From NCBI RefSeq assembly GCF_014672835.1, contig NZ_CP060244.1, positions 1,591,001 to 1,655,000 on the forward strand: a stretch of DNA of 64,000 bases, in the 5' to 3' direction. This document shows positions 10,001-17,540 of the stretch, in pieces (within the stretch, counting starts at the first letter, position 1; each line of letters opens with the position of its first letter). Made by a program: the position numbers and the translations under genes. The stretch comes from Entomobacter blattae (GTDB taxonomy: Bacteria; Pseudomonadota; Alphaproteobacteria; Acetobacterales; Acetobacteraceae). The notes under the pieces were generated by a model. The model did no database searches. It was not told where the DNA came from and saw only the letters and a list, made by a program, of their open reading frames with translations.

Positions 10001-10548
10001 TTTTTTACTATGAGAAAAAAAATTTCAATCTGGACAATGTTTTCCAAAAAGAAATTGAGGGTAAGGTTCGTGTTCTTCTTAAAGCCAGTGAGGTATATAG
10101 AAAAACATTTATAAGATTTATCAATAATATGTCTGTTGTTCCATCATTTTCAAATGTCGAACAAAGCTGGAATGATTTCTATAAGCCCCTGTTCTCATTA
10201 TGGCCCAAGGATGATAAATTTCAGGATGGTGTATCATCAGGTTGCATATTAAAGATTATCCTTTTATCAAGGAAAAAATTTCTTGATGTTTACAATACCT
10301 TGAGAGGTTTACTGAGACCTTTGCTTATTTTGAATATATATCTTTCTACAGTTGAGGCTGAGACTTTCGAATATGCAAAAAAACATTATGGAAAAGAATT
10401 ATTGGATATTTTTAATGTAGTATATGAGAAGGGGGCAATTTCTATTTCTCTTGATTTAAATAAATTGCTTGATGATCTGATTAAATACAATCCCTTGTTA
10501 GAGGATGAGACAGATTATAAACGTTTACGGAAGATTATAAACGGTTAG
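7084..10548 (+). CDS. Large SIR2-domain protein, probable antiphage NADase (DSR-like)
   Basis: 1154 residues. Residues about 20-310 are a SIR2-type Rossmann fold: FLCGAGVSMPAGLPDF (NAD-binding GAG...PDF), VTTNFDTLFEEA (Asn/Asp), MHLHGRL (candidate catalytic His), then VVIIGYSLNDPPVRYLLEAL. These features match the SIR2_2-like domains of defence-associated sirtuins, which deplete NAD+ during phage infection, rather than deacetylases. The remaining 840 residues are AT-rich, helical-looking and unrecognised, and probably sense the invader, as in DSR1/DSR2. There is no ATPase P-loop that I can see, so Avs-type STAND is unlikely. The gene is intact, low in GC and stands alone downstream of an XRE gene and operator C. 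NADase function is inferred from the family. Confidence 0.85.
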   Translation: MRFFEDGPDIPDELIQQQKDGRLIFLCGAGVSMPAGLPDFKKLVKFIYKDLGEHINSSLNRLEKTSFNNNEFDRTLFYLKQRLAGANQKIDNHIHYTKLIIESIEKNFKAKLRKNRNLRNHEVLLSLSEDSSGECRIVTTNFDTLFEEAKDGKIESHAGAGMPLPGSPKFKGAMHLHGRLKDERNELKDTELVLFSSDFGEAYARAGWATRFVYELMQAYTVVIIGYSLNDPPVRYLLEALAIDSQRFPFKNKVYFITSSKGGESNDDYKRLESMNITPIIFDGWDLAYKTLEEWSCYKNNPENWVKKKLEEVTKDKIPNYDDNKRKEWVKQIFSHKEIERLLPSHLFSKEWIDYLFYNVFIPDYYNINIVPFIIENRNNPLVIDIIKKIGLIKLDKFLSKYGGADILSVIDNLFRLIYNNNLEETHKKDWEIIFYKYSLYKKLLIRDKYELVKRIKTGFYSCIDVEQVSLWLYITAIQLSDVLDISNTIPLNQIEILSDTSATEDLFYQLDARFREYVWYGKLTDKTEIFLHFINEKDIDSQNCLYWILIGCWKQFAVQSPEKAKHDVQKWLLEDDRLYFLAATHAISESNNLFTAKEVYSAIEHRKDDFWICSRYKLIDVFKKFWSEFSANQKDLIIHRICGWEDEKDSYWFLRGFKGHGLEMSPEGMEKFKEIENNNLGWAKEAMPQNSGSISVKVLPTRIAGKNKTVLEFVSTVSDLIKRVDGINDDERYNKLIDEALDYFQVINERKVINGTVFSLSLDFLKKLLNISCRNEEKLLCFFQNIIDIKKMPLVFRWDEGKSFIELWNSLSEIVFKNRDRSLENLTINTALNTLEGMLVQLLFSVLSTEQKKQLNQGKLAWDKLKDLFLKCVGFIKKGSNNSKSTLYILGKDMGYIYSFDPVWYQENIDGLFLSSEYYPYLLRAYLTHYSIGSSDFFSLLWGRIDHDVNSLDFLEHNEKDKYLWKLLQVLIFYYEKKNFNLDNVFQKEIEGKVRVLLKASEVYRKTFIRFINNMSVVPSFSNVEQSWNDFYKPLFSLWPKDDKFQDGVSSGCILKIILLSRKKFLDVYNTLRGLLRPLLILNIYLSTVEAETFEYAKKHYGKELLDIFNVVYEKGAISISLDLNKLLDDLIKYNPLLEDETDYKRLRKIING

Positions 10549-10747
10549 AGGAAAGTATTGATAGAAAGGTTACGATATGTAAACTTACCGCTTAATTACC
10601 AATTAATCTGATATTGGATTAAGGAGATAGTTGAGAGATACTATAAAAATAATTTTCTTAATTGATGATTTAAATATATTTTTTGGTAAACTGCTGCTGT
10701 TTATTCTACTGCAGTTAACTGAAACAATTTTTATAATATTTAGATTT

Positions 10748-11275
10748 TTAATGGAATCCAACATCCTGTTTGAACCTGGTAATAAATTCTTCTTCTTTAT
10801 CTCCGCACTCAACACCGTCAATATTGCGTAAAACATTAAAATCTGTATCATTGAGATCTGATACTACAAAGCAGTAATTGGATCTTTTCGCAAGTATACG
10901 GTTAATCCAATGAATATTCATTTTAACAATTGCTGCTGGATATTTCTTATCCTGAAACATTCCCATTCCACTATTAATAGTTGAAAATGTTATATCATCA
11001 ATTTTCCACTGTTCTGGTTGTTGCATTTCATTATTGGTATAATTTGAAATTATAGGTTGTTGTGTACCCAGCAATATGTCCAAATGAGAAGGAAACGATC
11101 GTGTTTCTGGACTTGAAAAGAAACCCTTCAGATATTTCTGTAACTCATTAACAGCAGAGTTTTCATCAATTGAGGTGGTGGGTGATACTAATCCCAAATA
11201 TAGAAATACAAGTATGATTGGTGTGCAGATTACTAGTTCTATAAGGCTTTTTTTGAGAGATGGGTTATTACTCAT
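10748..11275 (-). CDS. Small membrane-anchored protein of unknown function
   Basis: 175 residues from the ATG at 11275 (MSNNPSLKK). The frame remains open upstream to 11500, but that part overlaps the divergent gene and both operators and is very A/T-rich, so I excluded it. One N-terminal membrane segment (ELVICTPIILVFLYLGLV, about residues 13-30) is followed by about 140 residues that should lie in the periplasm. No known domain recognised; WKIDDITFSTINSGMG and YPAAIVKMNIHWIN are its most distinctive stretches. Operator D (11314-11330) lies 39 bases upstream. It is divergent from the exported protein at 11489 and may act with it. Confidence 0.65.
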   Translation of the reverse strand: MSNNPSLKKSLIELVICTPIILVFLYLGLVSPTTSIDENSAVNELQKYLKGFFSSPETRSFPSHLDILLGTQQPIISNYTNNEMQQPEQWKIDDITFSTINSGMGMFQDKKYPAAIVKMNIHWINRILAKRSNYCFVVSDLNDTDFNVLRNIDGVECGDKEEEFITRFKQDVGFH

Positions 11276-11313
11276 GGTTGAGTCCAGTTCTAAATGTATG
11301 TCCAGCCAATAAT

Positions 11314-11330
11314 GCTTATAATAAATAAGC
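11314..11330. promoter_or_regulatory. Operator D, GCTTAT-N5-ATAAGC type
   Basis: GCTTAT, centre AATAA, ATAAGC, flanked by AAT/ATT. Located 39 bases upstream of the membrane-anchored protein gene that starts at 11275. Confidence 0.68.
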
Positions 11331-11430
11331 ATTATTAAAAATATAAGTTTTATTTCTGTTAGTTTATGTCTAAAATTAAAGAAAATTAGATTATTTATAC
11401 GATTTAATGGAGTTTTAGCATTTATATATT

Positions 11431-11447
11431 GCTTATTATTAATTAGC
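11431..11447. promoter_or_regulatory. Operator E, GCTTAT-N5-ATTAGC variant
   Basis: TTGCTTAT, centre TATTA, ATTAGCAA: one mismatch in the right half. Located 42 bases upstream of the exported protein gene starting at 11489. Confidence 0.6.
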
Positions 11448-11488
11448 AATATATAAAATTCCTGATATTTAAAAAGAGGAATTATCGT

Positions 11489-11842
11489 ATGAAAATACAA
11501 AAACTCCAGATAGGAAAAATAGCAGGTATTGTTATCACTCTTGGAATAATAATGGCTGAGAATATTTCACAGACGTATGCTGCTGACTCATATATGGCTC
11601 AAGCACTTTGTTTTAATGGAAAAAATCTACTTCTTGGACAAACCTTGATGTTAAGGCAAGGCGGTATTCCTATAGCTGAAGCAAAAAAACCTATTTATAA
11701 TATGATTAATGCCAACCCTGATTATCAGAATTTTATGATAGAATCAGTAAACTTTCTCTATAAAAATCCAGATGACCTTAAGAAAAGCCTACTTAATGGG
11801 AAATGGACTGAATTGTGTATTCATTACGTACAGGGCTATTAA
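11489..11842 (+). CDS. Small exported protein of unknown function
   Basis: 117 residues with a signal peptide (lysine-rich start, hydrophobic IAGIVITLGIIMA, likely cleavage after TYAADS or nearby). The mature protein is about 85 residues with two cysteines (ALCFNG and ELCIHY) that could form a disulfide. Strong ribosome-binding site AGAGGA. No family recognised. It is divergently placed to the membrane-anchored protein at 10748 and has its own operator (E). Confidence 0.65.
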   Translation: MKIQKLQIGKIAGIVITLGIIMAENISQTYAADSYMAQALCFNGKNLLLGQTLMLRQGGIPIAEAKKPIYNMINANPDYQNFMIESVNFLYKNPDDLKKSLLNGKWTELCIHYVQGY

Positions 11843-12070
11843 TCCTGGTTTGGGACTGTGTTTATAGCTATCAGATCAATGATTCTATCATTATTGTTAG
11901 TGTATAAAATATAGAACCATCCACGCGATGGCAATTTTATATCTTGGTTAAAAGAGTAATAAAATATCGGAAGAAAAATTATATTATAGATATATACACT
12001 TTAGTAAATCAGCTTCCATTACATATGGCATTTGATATAATGGAAGCTTGAAAATGGTATGATTGATTGT

Positions 12071-12445
12071 TTATTCTATTATCTTATAAGTCATTTTATT
12101 AAAAAATTTTCTATCGTCTTGTGTGAATGCTTCTCCTATATTTTGCAATCGTTTATCTGAAGGAAGTGTAAGACGAGAACTAATGTTATACCAAGGATAT
12201 TTCCCATGGATATCTGGATGAAGGTAGGCTGCAATTTCTACATCTGAAGCAGAGATATACCGGCCTGCCCATTTTTCAATTATATGTTTTAGAGCACGTG
12301 TATCTTTTGTTGGAGACTTGGTTTTCTTTTGAGCATCAAGCCATTCATAAGCCATCCTGATACAATCATTATGTTCGTGTAAGGGTTCTATATCTTGATA
12401 AGAGAACCCTTGTTTGGCATTGTTGATTTGTAAATCTGTAAGCAT
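12071..12445 (-). CDS. Conserved hypothetical protein of the integrated element
   Basis: 124 residues, preceded by AAAGGAG at good spacing. Mixed charged sequence with no signal peptide or membrane segment. Distinctive stretches are DCIRMAYEWLDAQKK, HIIEKWAGRYIS and DVEIAAYLHPDIHGKYP. I do not recognise the family. It is the last gene of the leftward element that begins with the integrase at 16087. Confidence 0.65.
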   Translation of the reverse strand: MLTDLQINNAKQGFSYQDIEPLHEHNDCIRMAYEWLDAQKKTKSPTKDTRALKHIIEKWAGRYISASDVEIAAYLHPDIHGKYPWYNISSRLTLPSDKRLQNIGEAFTQDDRKFFNKMTYKIIE

Positions 12446-12634
12446 TTTTTGCTCCTTTTATTTTTAAATTTATTTAATTTTTTTTAATTTCTGTATGCTT
12501 CGTAAAGATATTCCGTGTTATGTGCTCCAGTATGAAAGGATTTCATTTTTTCATACTGGGATGTGGATCATCATTAATTTATGGAAGCATTTAGTACTCA
12601 TTATTTATAAATGTTTTGGAGTGGGTAAAAAACT

Positions 12635-13324
12635 CTAACCAGTTTTTTTGTATTTTGAATTGTTCTGATTAAAGTAATTAAGTAATTGTGGGGTAGGCCT
12701 TGTAATATTGTTGAGCTTGTCTATCTTTCTTCTGTTTTTTGGCCCAAGATTTCTTGATGTGCCAGCTCTCTTGCCAGCAATATCACCTTGAGGTTGATTG
12801 TCATTGCAGAAATATTGGCATGATGGATCAACACCTTTTAAAAGATATTTTCTTATATTCTTTAATGAACCATTCCATATTTTTTCAATATGTATGGTTC
12901 CAGCTGGTACAGAATGGGAAGAGCATATTTTTTCAAATATTTCTTCAATATCATCAAGCTCCAGGAGATGAAGATCAGGAAGGTGAATCAGAAAATGAAG
13001 ATGAATATTATGATCATGACCCAATGAATAAATGGGCTGTTTATTCAAGGCATTTTCAAAACAGTAGGCATAGGTTAAGGGGGGAGCTTTTTGAGTTTTG
13101 GTGCTAAATGTCCTGTAATACCATTTGCTTAATTTATCTCTTCTAAACTTTGCAAAAAGTATAGGAACAATGTATCCATCATCTGTAATGTTTTTAAAAT
13201 TGATGGTTATAAAATAATTAAAAGGCTGGTTAATGGTTTCAGACAATTCTCCTATAGCATAGTATAAAGTCTGTGCACTTTTATATTTTATTGTTTTCGA
13301 TATATTATAATAATTATTAGTCAT
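12635..13324 (-). CDS. HUH-type replication initiator / Rep-like protein
   Basis: 229 residues from the ATG at 13324 (AAGG eight bases upstream); a frame-open extension to 13354 is less likely. Two hallmarks of rolling-circle Rep endonucleases are visible: a histidine-hydrophobic-histidine metal site (HDHNIHLHFLIHLP, about residue 110-123) and a YxxK motif (IRKYLLKGVD, about residue 165) with the nicking tyrosine. The C-terminus (RAGTSRNLGPKNRRKIDKL) is basic. This suggests a phage- or satellite-type initiator working on the excised element. Assignment is from motifs, not a family match. Confidence 0.65.
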   Translation of the reverse strand: MTNNYYNISKTIKYKSAQTLYYAIGELSETINQPFNYFITINFKNITDDGYIVPILFAKFRRDKLSKWYYRTFSTKTQKAPPLTYAYCFENALNKQPIYSLGHDHNIHLHFLIHLPDLHLLELDDIEEIFEKICSSHSVPAGTIHIEKIWNGSLKNIRKYLLKGVDPSCQYFCNDNQPQGDIAGKRAGTSRNLGPKNRRKIDKLNNITRPTPQLLNYFNQNNSKYKKTG

Positions 13325-13468
13325 TTTTTTTAACCTTTTATTTAAAATAAGCAATACTTTCCTGTTATCTTTATGAATATTTCATAAGGATTATTGTTGA
13401 ATTGATATTGATTATAATTATGGAAATGTTTCTATAAAGGGTATAATAAATACTATATGTATTAATCC

Positions 13469-13822
13469 CTATGAGGCCTTCTTGACATTATCTTCTTTGA
13501 GTGTTGGTATATTGTCTTGTATAACTTCAGGAGTGTAGGGAGAAGAGGAGATAAACTCTTCTCCTCCCTGTCTGAATTTTTGCTTTTTGATATCTCTTCC
13601 TGTCTCTTCCAGAAGGGTTTTCCGCGGAAGCTCTACAGGATGTTTTTTTGCGTTTTGTCGTTCTATATAGTCTTGAATCGATTTAAGGCTGATTCTGGGG
13701 CTTGTTAGGATATAAACCTTTTCCAGCTCTCCATAATCTATTAGGCGATATACCGAGGCACGGGATATACTCAACAGAGATTGTGTCTCTCTGATTGTAA
13801 TCATTTTAATTATATTTATCAT
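13469..13822 (-). CDS. Helix-turn-helix protein, AlpA/excisionase-like
   Basis: 117 residues. The N-terminal 55 residues are a MerR/AlpA-type HTH (ITIRETQSLLSISRASVYRL, then IDYGELEKVYILTSPRISLKSI), the fold of excisionases and element activators. The C-terminal half is charged and disordered. GAGG precedes the ATG at 13822. Together with the integrase two genes upstream it probably controls excision or the Rep gene. Confidence 0.75.
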   Translation of the reverse strand: MINIIKMITIRETQSLLSISRASVYRLIDYGELEKVYILTSPRISLKSIQDYIERQNAKKHPVELPRKTLLEETGRDIKKQKFRQGGEEFISSSPYTPEVIQDNIPTLKEDNVKKAS

Positions 13823-13907
13823 GTTTTTTTCCTCACGGTTTGTTTAATCTCAAGAAACCATTTCTTGAGCCGTGAGAAAGGAATATCAGGAAGGTTTTTT
13901 AATTAAT

Positions 13908-13943
13908 AAGGAGAAATCCTAAAAGTCATGGATTTCTCCTTTT
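13908..13943. terminator. Hairpin at the 3' end of the 13919 gene
   Basis: GGAGAAATCC and GGATTTCTCC form a perfect 10-bp stem with a 10-base loop; TTTTTGT follows on the plus strand, and on the minus strand TTATTAATT follows. It overlaps the last codons of the gene ending at 13919. It could terminate plus-strand transcripts or attenuate the leftward operon. Confidence 0.45.
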
Positions 13944-14872
13944 TGTATTACGTTGTTTGATATGACCTCTCTATGATGTTGAGTTATTCTAATAACCGCA
14001 TCACTTATGGCATCAGGCGTATGTTCCTGTCCAATTCCAAGGATAAGGCAGTCTTGTATAAATTGACCAATCTTTCCGGTCTTATCTGATTTTTTAAAAG
14101 TATATGGAAAATCTTGATTATTAACATCAGCAAATCTCTGTAGTAACCCAACAATATGACTAGCATCCATTGCCCAATCAAATCGGGGACGTTTATTGTC
14201 AATTTTTGATGAACCATATATTTTTCCTAGTTCCTCTACTGGTTCAAGAGCCTTAAGCATATCGGTGTAAACCGTAATTTTTTCTGCATATATATAAAAG
14301 TTTTTATCATTAAAATTTTTTCCATAGATTTTTGATTTATCTAGCTCATGGTTTAGGCTTGTTTTTGCCTGGTTAATGTAAGAATTGATGCTATTCTTTA
14401 AGCTTTTTATATCTCTGTAAATTTTTCTTGAAAACTGAGGTAGGGTTTGTTGACCAGCAGGGTCGTTATCGCTTTGTTTGGAAATAGCCATACATCCAAG
14501 GATATGAGATAACAATGCGAATTGCTCATCAGTTGGTTGGATCTTATTTTTCCCATTTAATGGAGTAAATAGTGTTTTTACTATTTCTGGAACTATGGGT
14601 AGTAACTTTAGAGGTGCTGGGCTATCCTTATCGTCTTTGTGCTGTTCAACATATTTTTTAAATTTCTGACCTTGTTCTTCATTATATTTTTGAATCCTGT
14701 CCTCAAGAATATGTTCAATTCTGCTATCACAACAGTGAATGAGCTCACCAGTTTTTGCAATAAAGCACAATACTGATCTAAAATGCGTTTTATCTGGAAT
14801 TAAATAGGGGAGGCCCGAGTAAGTACGGTGCAATAAATTATTACCTGCATCTTCAATCAGTTCAACTGTCAT
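13919..14872 (-). CDS. Unknown protein in the integrase operon
   Basis: 317 residues. The start ATG overlaps the integrase stop region (TAATAAATGA), so the two are translationally coupled. Soluble and charged, with a lysine-rich central helix region (QKYNEEQGQKFKKYVEQ) and no motif I can name. Its place after the integrase in a small element suggests a replication, primase-like or regulatory role, but no catalytic signature is visible. Confidence 0.65.
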   Translation of the reverse strand: MTVELIEDAGNNLLHRTYSGLPYLIPDKTHFRSVLCFIAKTGELIHCCDSRIEHILEDRIQKYNEEQGQKFKKYVEQHKDDKDSPAPLKLLPIVPEIVKTLFTPLNGKNKIQPTDEQFALLSHILGCMAISKQSDNDPAGQQTLPQFSRKIYRDIKSLKNSINSYINQAKTSLNHELDKSKIYGKNFNDKNFYIYAEKITVYTDMLKALEPVEELGKIYGSSKIDNKRPRFDWAMDASHIVGLLQRFADVNNQDFPYTFKKSDKTGKIGQFIQDCLILGIGQEHTPDAISDAVIRITQHHREVISNNVIQKGEIHDF

Positions 14873-14875
14873 TTA

Positions 14876-16087
14876 TTATTTTCCATTTTTACAAAATATT
14901 GCCCAGTCTTTCATGAGATCTTTACGCTTGTCAAATAAATTACTCCTGAGATAGGCAGCCCCTGTTTTATCCTTCAGGACATGTGATAAGGCCTGCTCGG
15001 CAATTTCTCTGGGATAACTGGTTTTCTCAGCGCACCAATCCCTGAATGTGGAACGTATGCCATGGACGGTGTATCTATCTATTCCCAAACTGTCAGTGGC
15101 TCTATGAAAAGCCTTTGAAAGGGCAACATCTGAAAGTGGTTTCCTGCTTTTTATACTTGGGAATATGTAATCTTCTGGGGAATTGGAGAGGGAGTTAATA
15201 TTTACAAGAATATTTATTGCCGCTTCTGATAGTGGAATCCTATGTTCCCTGAAAGCTTTTGTCCGGTTTGCTGGAAGGGTCCATACTTGCTGCTCCGTGT
15301 CAATTTCTGACCACTGTGCCAACCTTGTTTCAGATGAACGTGTTACAGTCAGGCAAAGAAATTGAAAGGCTAGTGTGGCAATGCCATTTTGTTGGGTTAG
15401 AGCACTCATTACCTTGGGGAGGTTATCCCATGGTAGAGCCTTGAAATGCTTTACAGGTGTAGTCTTGGATGGGTTGGGCAGGATATGGATAAGGTGACCC
15501 TTCCAAATAGCAGGGTTGGTGCCTTTGCACCATTTGTGGGCAATACTATAATCTATGATGTTTTCAATACGTCCCCTGATCCTTTTGGCAGTTTCAGTTT
15601 TTGTGTACCATATGGGCTTTAATATGTCTTGCATATGATCTGTTGTGATATCTGAAACAGGAATATTCCCAATGGTTGGATAGACATAGTCTGTCAATGT
15701 ATTGCGCCATATAGGGGCTGATTTGGGATTTCTCCATGAAGGTGTTTGGGTCTTGATATAGGCTTCAGCAGCTTCTCTGAAGGTGAGTATATTTTTTTGG
15801 GATTTTTCGTTACGCTTGTTCTTACGCCATTCAATGGGGTCAAATCCTTCCTTGATTAGTTTACGTGCCTGTTGTGCCAGTTCACGTGCTTGTGCAAGGG
15901 GAGTATCATTCAAGGTGCCAAGTCCCATTTCACGTCTTTTCCCACTGACAGGACTTTTAAACCGGAATACCCAGTTACGTGAATAGTTTTGAACTGAGAG
16001 ATAGAGATTGCCTCCATCATTGTGGTAACCGTTGGCAAGGGATTTTAATTGTGTGGTCTTTAGTTGCCCTGGCATTTTTGTGCTCAT
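14876..16087 (-). CDS. Tyrosine-recombinase integrase (DUF4102 type)
   Basis: 403 residues. N-terminal DUF4102 arm-binding domain (LKSLANGYHNDGGNLYLSV ... FRFKSPVSGKRREMGLG), core-binding domain about 100-200, catalytic domain about 215-390. The catalytic set is visible: Arg in TVTRSSETRLAQW, His in REHRIPLS, HGIRSTFRDW (His-x-x-Arg), His in EQALSHVL and the nucleophile Tyr in KTGAAYLRS. It appears intact. It is the first gene of the leftward element; the candidate attachment site is 160 bases upstream of its start. Confidence 0.94.
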   Translation of the reverse strand: MSTKMPGQLKTTQLKSLANGYHNDGGNLYLSVQNYSRNWVFRFKSPVSGKRREMGLGTLNDTPLAQARELAQQARKLIKEGFDPIEWRKNKRNEKSQKNILTFREAAEAYIKTQTPSWRNPKSAPIWRNTLTDYVYPTIGNIPVSDITTDHMQDILKPIWYTKTETAKRIRGRIENIIDYSIAHKWCKGTNPAIWKGHLIHILPNPSKTTPVKHFKALPWDNLPKVMSALTQQNGIATLAFQFLCLTVTRSSETRLAQWSEIDTEQQVWTLPANRTKAFREHRIPLSEAAINILVNINSLSNSPEDYIFPSIKSRKPLSDVALSKAFHRATDSLGIDRYTVHGIRSTFRDWCAEKTSYPREIAEQALSHVLKDKTGAAYLRSNLFDKRKDLMKDWAIFCKNGK

Positions 16088-16244
16088 GCTTCACCTTTTT
16101 TATAACCCATCATATAACCCATCATAGAAAATGAGATTAACGTAGATTAAGAGAGGCATCAAGACACACAAAAATCTAATATTGCTTGGTATATAAGAGT
16201 ATTATGAGGTGCTTACATATATACAGAAACACTATAATGACGGA

Positions 16245-16258
16245 CATCCCCTCCGCCA
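16245..16258 (+). other. Candidate attachment site resembling a tRNA 3' end
   Basis: CCCCTCCGCCA at the end of this stretch looks like the acceptor strand plus CCA of a serine-type tRNA, but no tRNA body precedes it. Such isolated tRNA ends beside an integrase usually mark one end of an island that integrated into a tRNA gene. The partner copy is not in the window, so the other boundary may lie to the left of base 1. Short match; low confidence. Confidence 0.3.
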
Positions 16259-16466
16259 AATCCCTAGTGTTTTTACAATTTTTGCCAACGGTTTTTGTGT
16301 TAGTTGCCTAGGGTGGTGTGTCATGTTTTGTGCTACCTGCCTGTTTTTCGTGATACAGACCTAACTCCAGCTGCGTAACCAAGATAAATTTCTGTGACTT
16401 TTACTGAGCTGTGCCCCAGGTGGTGGCTGAGGTCGTAAATATCTTGCTATTTCGGATTTTAGAATA

Positions 16467-16625
16467 TGTGCGTTTGTGGCGGGCTAGTTGTATGGCTGGA
16501 TTAGGCTGAATATCTAAACATCTATGGTTATGGGTTTCACTCGGAGCTTGCTCTTGGTGTGGTGTGGATGGGGGTAGTAAATGCCTTTGCGGTGTCACAG
16601 CTGTACGGTAGGATCAAAATAAAGG
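16467..16625 (+). repeat. Degenerate direct repeat, copy 1 of 2
   Basis: About 150 bases starting TGTGCGTTTGTGGCGGGCTA and continuing through CTGGATT...CTGAATATCTA recur with substitutions and gaps at 17541-17700. Neither copy has an open reading frame. The two copies bracket about 1.07 kb and look like duplicated remnants of a lost (probably phage) gene. Confidence 0.6.
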
Positions 16626-16658
16626 AACTAGAACTCTCATGGCTGGAAGCATCCCATC

Positions 16659-16790
16659 ATGATTATGTTCGTTGCCTTGGGGGGCGTTGTTATGGCCACC
16701 TTTCGTGGTGCTATCCGCCTCTATTTCGATTATAAACACCAGAAGTTGGCGTTTGAGAGGGAGAGGAGAAAGAGAAATCTCTGGATTTGA
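16659..16790 (+). CDS. Possible small single-pass membrane protein
   Basis: 43 residues: a hydrophobic segment (MIMFVALGGVVMATF) followed by RGAIRLYFDYKHQKLAF and a basic tail (ERERRKRN). The hydrophobic-then-basic layout resembles small phage or plasmid membrane proteins. It stands in decayed DNA beside the repeat at 16467. No good ribosome-binding site. Confidence 0.3.
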   Translation: MIMFVALGGVVMATFRGAIRLYFDYKHQKLAFERERRKRNLWI

Positions 16791-16791
16791 A

Positions 16792-17028
16792 TTAGAGAAA
16801 CATAAACAAGAATGGAATAATTAATATTAAATATAGTCGTGATATAGAAAAAGCGTAACAAAGTAATAAACTTGTTAATAATAGAGGAATAAAAATAGGG
16901 ATACCTGATTTTTCTTGTAAATAAAATTCATTAAAAAAAATCAAAAAGATAGAAAAAAATCCTAATGATATATCAGATTTATAGTCCTTACCTATTATAA
17001 TAGCTCTTTTCATTGTTTTTTTCTTCAT
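16792..17028 (-). CDS. Small membrane protein, two to three TM segments
   Basis: 78 residues; after a basic start (MKKKTMKRAIIIGKDYK) nearly all the sequence is hydrophobic (LGFFSIFLIFFNEF; IPIFIPLLLTSLLLCYAFSI; LYLILIIPFLFMFL). Low GC, so chance open frame with T-rich bias is possible. No recognised family. Confidence 0.35.
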   Translation of the reverse strand: MKKKTMKRAIIIGKDYKSDISLGFFSIFLIFFNEFYLQEKSGIPIFIPLLLTSLLLCYAFSISRLYLILIIPFLFMFL

Positions 17029-17160
17029 TGTTATATGCTAAGAACTTTATATGTAAAACTCTTAAGCATTAAAGGTTAAGTTTTACGAAAGCCATCAATC
17101 TGGCTTGTGAACAGATCAGGTTTTTATCAGCAGCAGTAAACTACCTTATCAGGCACATCT

Positions 17161-17254
17161 ATAAGGTTGCCAGTGAGGACAAGCACTTTAGTCCGACTAT
17201 GTTTCTCTTTTTATCAGGTTAACCCTAGCCTTCTTCTTTAGGAAGGCTTTTTTT
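17161..17254 (+). ncRNA. Conserved non-coding element with terminator, copy 1
   Basis: No ORF, but the stretch is conserved with the inverted copy at 32070-32170: the 23 bases at 17186-17208 (CTTTAGTCCGACTATG and on) are identical, and the flanks (ATAAGGTTG, GACAAG, GGTTAACC, TAGCCTTCT) match closely. It ends in a rho-independent terminator: AGCCTTC, 8-base loop, GAAGGCT, then TTTTTTT (17227-17254). Conservation outside coding sequence together with a terminator suggests a small RNA or the regulated 3' end of a mobile-element transcript. Confidence 0.5.
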
Positions 17255-17540
17255 ATTAGGGGAATCGTGATGTTACCTGAAAGCCTATTAGCCAAACCTG
17301 TTTCGCAAGGAAGGCTGGTATGCGGAGTTCTGAAGGGGGGCAATGACTCTGGTGGGGTTATGTTGTTTGCGCATTGTTTGATATGCCAAACTCAGCCTTT
17401 GAATATAGCCGCCGGATTTAGGCTTTACCCCTATTCTGCCTGATCTGTGGTGTGGCAAATTCTGATCATGGGCAAAATATGGGCACGACGTTTTATAGCT
17501 GGTTTCACTGGGTACTAACAGTTGGTTATTACGGGGGTTG

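Noticed and set aside
10603-10851. Open frames on both strands between the SIR2 gene and the 10748 gene
   Set aside because: They overlap the 3' end of the membrane-anchored protein gene, have no ribosome-binding site, and consist of A/T-rich Ile/Phe/Leu codons.
11276-11500. N-terminal extension of the 10748 gene to 11500
   Set aside because: It would cover both operators and the start of the divergent gene, and its composition is that of non-coding A/T-rich DNA; the ATG at 11275 starts directly before a normal membrane anchor.
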